Of a DNA stretch of 64,000 nt, positions 59,741 through 64,000 are shown piece by piece (within the stretch, counting starts at the first letter, position 1; each line of letters starts with the position of its first letter). The notes under the pieces are model-generated. The model was not told the origin of the DNA. It saw only the letters and a program-made list of their open reading frames with translations, and ran no database searches. The stretch lies in contig NZ_QORW01000001.1 of the NCBI RefSeq assembly GCF_003574735.1, positions 124,001 through 188,000 on the forward strand. The letters run 5' to 3'. A program made the translations under genes and the position numbers. Source of the stretch: Dongia deserti. Its GTDB lineage: Bacteria; Pseudomonadota; Alphaproteobacteria; Dongiales; Dongiaceae.

Positions 59741-60438
59741 AACACGGTATGTCCCCGGACTGGATCGCCCATCTCTTTGAACATCCTGATCTGCTCCGCA
59801 TGGCACATCACCAACGGGCGGAGGACCAGAATCTTGGCCTGGGGTGGCTCTACTACGCCCTCGGCCGCATTGTCCGCCCGCGCTTGGCGGTGGTCATCGG
59901 TTCATGGCGCGGCTTCGTGCCGCTGGTGATTGCCAAAGCACTGCAGGACAATCTGGAGTCCGGCGAAGTGATCTTCATCGACCCTTCCCTGGCGGACGAC
60001 TTCTGGAAGGATGCAGTCCGGGTGAAGGAATACTTCCTTGGCTTCGGTGTCGCGAACATACGGCACTTCCCGATGACCACCCAGGAGTTCGTCACGACCA
60101 GCGATTACCGTGTCCTCCCTAAGCTCGGCCTCATCTTCATTGACGGTTTGCATACCGAGGAACAGGCGCGCTTCGACTATGAGGCGTTCTCCGGTTTGCT
60201 CGAGCCCCGCGGCTTGATCATGCTGCACGACAGCATGATCGTGCGCCCCGACAAGGTCTATGGCGCCGACAAAGCGTACGGGATGAGCGTCAAATACTTC
60301 GTCGACCGCCTGAAGCAGGATCCGATGCTCCAGCTTCTCGACCTGCCGTACGGCCGCACCGGCCTGACCCTACTCAGGAAGCTCGATGAAGACGCGACGA
60401 GGGACCCTTACGACTGGCTCGACAACGGGCCGCTATGA
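59737..60438 (+). CDS. Class I methyltransferase-like protein (Methyltransferase_24 type)
   Basis: Rossmann-fold protein, 233 aa. The core has LAVVIGSWRGFVPLVIAKAL (motif I-like), VIFIDPSLADDFW, LGLIFIDGLHTEEQARFDYE and GLIMLHDSM, the IDG.H/..HD pattern of the Methyltransferase_24 family that often modifies sugars or hydroxy acids. GTG at 59737 overlaps the ATP-grasp stop; its own stop overlaps the glycosyltransferase ATG. The acceptor is unknown. Confidence 0.8.
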   Translation: MKHGMSPDWIAHLFEHPDLLRMAHHQRAEDQNLGLGWLYYALGRIVRPRLAVVIGSWRGFVPLVIAKALQDNLESGEVIFIDPSLADDFWKDAVRVKEYFLGFGVANIRHFPMTTQEFVTTSDYRVLPKLGLIFIDGLHTEEQARFDYEAFSGLLEPRGLIMLHDSMIVRPDKVYGADKAYGMSVKYFVDRLKQDPMLQLLDLPYGRTGLTLLRKLDEDATRDPYDWLDNGPL

Positions 60439-61691
60439 AACCGGACATGGCGGGAACCGTTGTCGCGATCTTTTGCATGCCGGAGCATGGCCACTTCATG
60501 CTGCTCCGTGCGCTCATCTCCGGTTTCGTGCAAGCGGGATGCAACGTTCATGTCTTCACCCATCGTCGCTATGGCCCAGATGTCGAGCGCATGGGGGCAA
60601 GACTGGTCGATCTCTTCACGGAGCATCCGATCGAGCACGCGGACAGCGAATCGGTCCCGGTGCCGTGCCGCTACGTCAGCTTTGCCGCCTACTATGCGGA
60701 GGAGGTGCTGGAGAAGCTGAGGAGCATCCGGCCGGCGCTCGTGGTCTGTGAGACGTTCGCCGTGATCGGCCGATTGGCCGCCCAGCGGCTCGGCGTTCCC
60801 TTCATCAACGTATTGCCTGGCCACAACATCCATCCGCAGCGTTTCCTGCCTGCCCTGCATGTTGATCCGCGCGTAGCGATCTCGCAACGCTGTCACCGCG
60901 CGGTCGCCATCCTGCGCGAACGCTACGGAATGCATGATGCCTCGCCCTTCTCCTATATCGCCGGCCACAGCCCCCATCTGAATGTGTGCTGCCAGCCGCC
61001 CGAGTTCCTGACGGAAGAGGAACGCAACAGCTTCGAGCCGGTGGCATTCTATGGCTGTATTCCATCGCCGGATCAGAGTGAGCGGCCGAATGATGCTGCC
61101 CACACCTATTTCGCCGGTGGGCCGGACCGGTTCAGGATCTATGCGTGCTTCGGAACCGTCGCCCTCCGGTACTATGCCGACGTGGCAACGCGTGTCTTCG
61201 AGATGCTCTCGAACTGCCTTGCCGATATGCCTAAGGCCAGCGCCTTGATCAGCCTTGGCGGCGCGGCGGTCGAGGACGGGCTTATCCGCCGGCTACGCCG
61301 GCCGAACGTGGAGGTCGTTGAATACACCGATCAGCGGGCGGTGCTGGGAGAGGCGGACGTGTTTCTCACCCATCACGGGCTTAATTCGACTCACGAGGCC
61401 ATCTTCCAACGTGTGCCCATGCTCTCCTATCCCATCTTCACGGACCAGCCCGCGCTCGCAGAACGATGCCGCCAGTTCGGGATCGCGGTTCCGCTTGCGA
61501 GTTCCGTGCGCGGGCCGGTCGTCGCGGACGATGTGCGGGCAGGCCTGGAGACTTTGGCCAAGGAACGGGAATCCATCATGGCGAGGCTGGAGCAAACAAG
61601 ATCGTGGGAGCTGGACGTGATGGCGCAGCGCCCTGCAGTCCTCACGCGGATGCTCGAGCTGGCTCGGGCTAATTCGGCAGACACTCGATGA
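60435..61691 (+). CDS. GT1-family glycosyltransferase (MGT/UGT-like)
   Basis: Predicted GT-B glycosyltransferase, 418 aa, of the macrolide/UGT type. It starts with CMPEHGHFMLLRALISGF (acceptor-side His in HGHF) and has the donor-side signature VFLTHHGLNSTHEAIFQRVP with PIFTDQPALAERCRQFGI, the MGT consensus THGG...P...DQ with substitutions. Overlaps the methyltransferase by 4 nt and the convergent O-methyltransferase by 23 bp. Likely decorates the product of the cluster. Confidence 0.88.
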   Translation: MKPDMAGTVVAIFCMPEHGHFMLLRALISGFVQAGCNVHVFTHRRYGPDVERMGARLVDLFTEHPIEHADSESVPVPCRYVSFAAYYAEEVLEKLRSIRPALVVCETFAVIGRLAAQRLGVPFINVLPGHNIHPQRFLPALHVDPRVAISQRCHRAVAILRERYGMHDASPFSYIAGHSPHLNVCCQPPEFLTEEERNSFEPVAFYGCIPSPDQSERPNDAAHTYFAGGPDRFRIYACFGTVALRYYADVATRVFEMLSNCLADMPKASALISLGGAAVEDGLIRRLRRPNVEVVEYTDQRAVLGEADVFLTHHGLNSTHEAIFQRVPMLSYPIFTDQPALAERCRQFGIAVPLASSVRGPVVADDVRAGLETLAKERESIMARLEQTRSWELDVMAQRPAVLTRMLELARANSADTR

Positions 61692-62718
61692 TGCTGTACA
61701 CCGGACCGGCAGGAATGATCCTCGAGACCTGCAGACCCGCATCCTTCAGCAGACCCGAGAATTCGCCCTCCGTGCGCTCCTGCGCGCCGAGGGCCACCAG
61801 CATGGTCAAGTCATGCTGTGACAGGGTCGATTGAAGGGAGATAGCTGCGCTTCGCTCCGACAGAACTGGCTCGATGACCAGGAGTCGCGCGCCCTCCGCC
61901 ATCGCCCGCCTGCAGTTCACCAGGATTCGGGCACTTCGTTCGTCATCCCAGTCGTGGATTACGCTCTTCAGGATATAGGCATCCGCTTCCGCCGGAACCG
62001 ATTCAAAGAAATCGCCAGGGACGAACGCGCATCGCCCGTCGAGATCAGGATGGTTCTTCTTGAAGTTCCCGGCCGCTCCCTCGACCGCAATCGCGAGGTC
62101 GAACAGAATGCCCGACGCTTCGGGATTTGCCCGCAGGACATAGGCGAGCATCTCTCCATGGCCGCCGCCGACATCTACAACCCGCTTCAGCCCCGAAAAA
62201 TCGTAGGCTTGCATCACGAACTGCGCCGTTAAGCGGGTCAATTCGATCGTGACCCGGTAGAATATGGCGGCGGCTTCCGGATTGTTCTGGAGGTGCTCGA
62301 AACCATCCGTTCCGAACAGGTGCTTCCGGGCGCTCTTACCGGTCCTGACGCTGTATAAGAGGTTGCCCCAGACCGGCCAGAGATGGTGTCCCCACCACAG
62401 CGTCCAGGCTCGCAGCGAGTGCGGGGAGTCGTCCCGCAGCAGCGCTCCGAGAGGCGTCAGTTCGAAACTGCCGTCAGCGCGCTCGGCACAAATGTCGAGC
62501 GCGCTCAGAGCTCTCAGAAGGCGATGCAGGGAATGCGGATGGGCTTTCACGGATAGGGCCAGATCGGCGCTCGTCCGGGGCCCCGCTGCCAGAAGGTCCG
62601 CGAGCCGCAACTCCGCGGCCACATGAAGCGCCTGGGTCTTCCAGCTGCCCGTGAGAATTGATTGAAACCGTTCAACCAATTCCGGGGCATTGAGACTTTG
62701 AGGAGTTTCCGAACTCAT
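61669..62718 (-). CDS. O-methyltransferase (acetylserotonin-O-methyltransferase-like)
   Basis: SAM-dependent O-methyltransferase, 349 aa. An N-terminal winged-helix dimerisation domain (HVAAELRLADLLAAGPRTS) precedes the SAM domain with VVDVGGGHGEMLAYVL, FVPGDFFESVPAEADAYIL and the catalytic-type LKSVIHDWDDERSARIL block (His of HDWDD). This is the plant-type/CrtF/tetracenomycin OMT fold that methylates phenolic or enolic hydroxyls. It is convergent with the GT but probably part of the same pathway. Confidence 0.92.
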   Translation of the reverse strand: MSSETPQSLNAPELVERFQSILTGSWKTQALHVAAELRLADLLAAGPRTSADLALSVKAHPHSLHRLLRALSALDICAERADGSFELTPLGALLRDDSPHSLRAWTLWWGHHLWPVWGNLLYSVRTGKSARKHLFGTDGFEHLQNNPEAAAIFYRVTIELTRLTAQFVMQAYDFSGLKRVVDVGGGHGEMLAYVLRANPEASGILFDLAIAVEGAAGNFKKNHPDLDGRCAFVPGDFFESVPAEADAYILKSVIHDWDDERSARILVNCRRAMAEGARLLVIEPVLSERSAAISLQSTLSQHDLTMLVALGAQERTEGEFSGLLKDAGLQVSRIIPAGPVYSIIECLPN

Positions 62719-62948
62719 GGGGGATCACGACACCAACTGCATTCCAGCCGACAGATATCGCAACGAACTGCGTTGCGGGGCGGACCACCAGCTCGGCGTT
62801 CGGCCCTCATCCCATCGAGCGAGGGCATTCAGCAGAGGCAGGTCAGTCAGCCAAATGATATCGGCCGTCCGGCCTCCAGGCGACAGTTATCCCGTCCGGG
62901 CAAAGACAAGCTTGCTTCTCACGGGCCCGGTCCCGTTGGAAGCCTCCG

Positions 62949-62994
62949 CTAAGGTGTTGATGTTCCAGTGCCCATTTCCATCCAGGCGATGCGC
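62949..62994. repeat. Diverged dispersed repeat, copy B
   Basis: Partner of 58347-58393, direct orientation, about 4.6 kb apart, with one 1-nt gap. It lies in the 350-bp gap between the O-methyltransferase and the small 82-aa gene; nothing else is recognised in that gap. Confidence 0.4.
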
Positions 62995-63074
62995 CCTCAT
63001 GGTATGGACGGCGACTCCTGCCGTCCCGTGCCTTCGGCAGGGACTTGCGCGGTCGCCGCCAGCGCTCGCGTGGC

Positions 63075-63323
63075 TCAGCTCTGCGACTCTTCCCTTGAGT
63101 CCTTCTGCAGAAGGCAAGTTGCCTCGAAGTCATAGTAGTGGTCGACATCATCAATGACAGGAGGGCAGACCTCATAGATGCGGACTTGGTACGCCAGCTT
63201 GGCGCTGTCGCCAAGTTCGCGAAGGAACCGCTTGGGGTCGTTCGTGTGCGTGTATCCCAAGACCCTGGAGTCGCCATCGAGGGCGACAAGTTTCGACGTG
63301 GTTTGACGCTCAGCAGTAACCAT
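63075..63323 (-). CDS. Hypothetical small soluble protein
   Basis: Protein of 82 aa with balanced composition: TSKLVALDGDSRVLGYTHTN, then YQVRIYEVCPPVIDDVDHYY and an acidic C-terminus ending REESQS. Two Cys and an Asp/Tyr-rich patch. ATG at 63323 with GGAG about 13 nt upstream, a poor spacing. No family recognised. Confidence 0.5.
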   Translation of the reverse strand: MVTAERQTTSKLVALDGDSRVLGYTHTNDPKRFLRELGDSAKLAYQVRIYEVCPPVIDDVDHYYDFEATCLLQKDSREESQS

Positions 63324-63403
63324 AGTCCGCTATCTCCAGCGGCCGACGGCAATGCGCGCGGCATGGCCGCTCGGCAATCAGACGCGACGGCGTTGACGAC
63401 GCA

Positions 63404-63763
63404 TCAACCCTGCCCGGCTTTCGACAGCGCGCCTGCGCAGGCGGCTGCCAAGTCCCGGTCCGGTTGCTCGGCTGCCGGCATCGTCGCCCATCCAGTCTTC
63501 ATCACGAAATCGCGCTGTTCATAGCTCGTCTTTATCGCGGCGAATTGCGCAAGCTTGGCTGTCGAGTCCGGGTCCAGCTTCGATTGACTGAGGCAGATTG
63601 GAATCAGTGCATCGATAACCGCAGCGGTGGACTTCTGGTCGGCCATGCGCTCAGCCGAGTTGCCCGTGTACCAGCCGCCCTGCGAGAAACCGAAGACCAT
63701 GGTGGCGACTGCACCTACGATCGCACCAAGGATCGCGGGCTTCGTCCATGTCGGAACGTTCAT
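63404..63763 (-). CDS. Hypothetical membrane-anchored protein
   Basis: Protein of about 119 aa. Basic N-terminus MNVPTWTKPA precedes a single hydrophobic helix (ILGAIVGAVATMVFGFSQGG) acting as signal anchor; the rest is a soluble helical domain with two Cys (IPICLSQ and AAACAGAL). ATG at 63763 is preferred over a start at 63799. Function unknown; proteins with this plan are common in Bradyrhizobium-like genomes. Confidence 0.65.
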   Translation of the reverse strand: MNVPTWTKPAILGAIVGAVATMVFGFSQGGWYTGNSAERMADQKSTAAVIDALIPICLSQSKLDPDSTAKLAQFAAIKTSYEQRDFVMKTGWATMPAAEQPDRDLAAACAGALSKAGQG

Positions 63764-63898
63764 TGAGAGAGTCCTTGCTCCGGAACGGTAGCATATCACC
63801 GTTCCTCCAAGCCATGATCATGCGCTCATGCTCTCTACAATGATACGGAAATCGCGGAACGTGGACGGTGGCCTTGTCAGGTGCTTGGTTCCGTGGCG

Positions 63899-63988
63899 TC
63901 AGACGGCGCTGCGGAACAGATAAACAAGCGTCACCACGATCAGGATCATGAGCGGCACGCCAACGGGAGGAGTAAACCAGGACTTCAT
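63899..63988 (-). CDS. 29-aa single-helix membrane peptide
   Basis: Frame with ATG at 63988, GAGGA 8 nt upstream, and stop at 63899. It starts MKSWFTPPVGVP and continues as one strongly hydrophobic helix ending VYLFRSAV. The composition is that of a real small membrane protein. No histidine, so it is not a light-harvesting polypeptide. Too short for homology judgment. Confidence 0.45.
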   Translation of the reverse strand: MKSWFTPPVGVPLMILIVVTLVYLFRSAV

Positions 63989-64000
63989 CCGGTCATCCTC

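Noticed and set aside
58787-62718. Mycosporine-like amino acid cluster
   Set aside because: ATP-grasp plus O-methyltransferase beside a UV-repair gene suggested it, but there is no dehydroquinate-synthase-like DDGS gene and the O-methyltransferase is of the acetylserotonin type.
63075-63323. Graspetide (ATP-grasp RiPP) precursor peptide
   Set aside because: The 82-aa protein is acidic near its end but has no repeated core motif, lies on the other strand beyond the O-methyltransferase, and reads as an ordinary small soluble protein.
63899-63988. Light-harvesting alpha polypeptide
   Set aside because: The TPPVGVP start recalls LH2 alpha chains, but the bacteriochlorophyll-binding histidine is missing and no puf/puc genes are near.

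Overview
The window is high-GC chromosomal DNA from an alphaproteobacterium, probably a member of the Rhodospirillales or a related order. The evidence is the dnaA-dnaN-recF-gyrB block with rpsT next to it, a DUF3572 protein, a TakP-type TRAP transporter, an alphaproteobacterial-style MtaB-FtsY pair, and dense GC-rich codons. The genus cannot be fixed from sequence alone.

Layout. 0-4.8 kb: a chemotaxis receptor converges on a GT4 glycosyltransferase. 4.9-11.2 kb: a tight six-gene operon (DUF4129, DUF4350, MoxR ATPase, DUF58, SpoIIM-like, RDD), met head-on by three paralogous membrane proteins of unknown role (11.2-13.7 kb). 14.1-22.2 kb: the replication core gyrB-recF-dnaN-dnaA, a rhodanese, a roughly 680-bp gene-free stretch that is a candidate oriC, and rpsT. 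22.3-25.4 kb: dapF-mtaB-ftsY, translationally coupled. 26.2-28.1 kb: kynA and a PLP-dependent dehydratase. 28.3-33.3 kb: a five-gene carbohydrate operon (beta/alpha-barrel protein, DeoR regulator, class II aldolase, FGGY kinase, glycerol-1-phosphate-dehydrogenase-like protein) without a transporter. A frameshifted remnant of the dehydratase gene lies on its far side, so the operon looks inserted or rearranged. 33.5-39.8 kb: a CBS-linked M50 protease; an ArsR/SRPBCC pair divergent from a GST; a membrane protein divergent from a TetR regulator; and a nudK-methyltransferase-unknown operon. 39.8-45.9 kb: polA, a zinc-finger protein, an ABC ATPase, a lipoprotein hydrolase, DUF3572 and a CBS protein. 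46.1-49.5 kb: a TRAP system in convergent halves around a terminator.

From tRNA-Arg(CCG) at 49.8 kb to the right edge the character changes. Gene density drops, pseudogene relics appear (cydB C-terminus, cyclase/TPR C-terminus), and the cargo is accessory. It includes two DNA-repair pairs (UvsE with a DHH phosphoesterase; a radical SAM protein with the uracil-crosslinking UdgX), a SemiSWEET, and a small biosynthetic-looking cluster (ATP-grasp ligase, methyltransferase, GT1 glycosyltransferase, with a convergent O-methyltransferase).

The most promising unexplained items are the ATP-grasp/MT/GT cluster, the orphan carbohydrate operon with its flanking dehydratase duplication, and the three membrane paralogues next to the MoxR-DUF58 operon. 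No CRISPR array, intact transposase, integrase or rRNA gene was seen.
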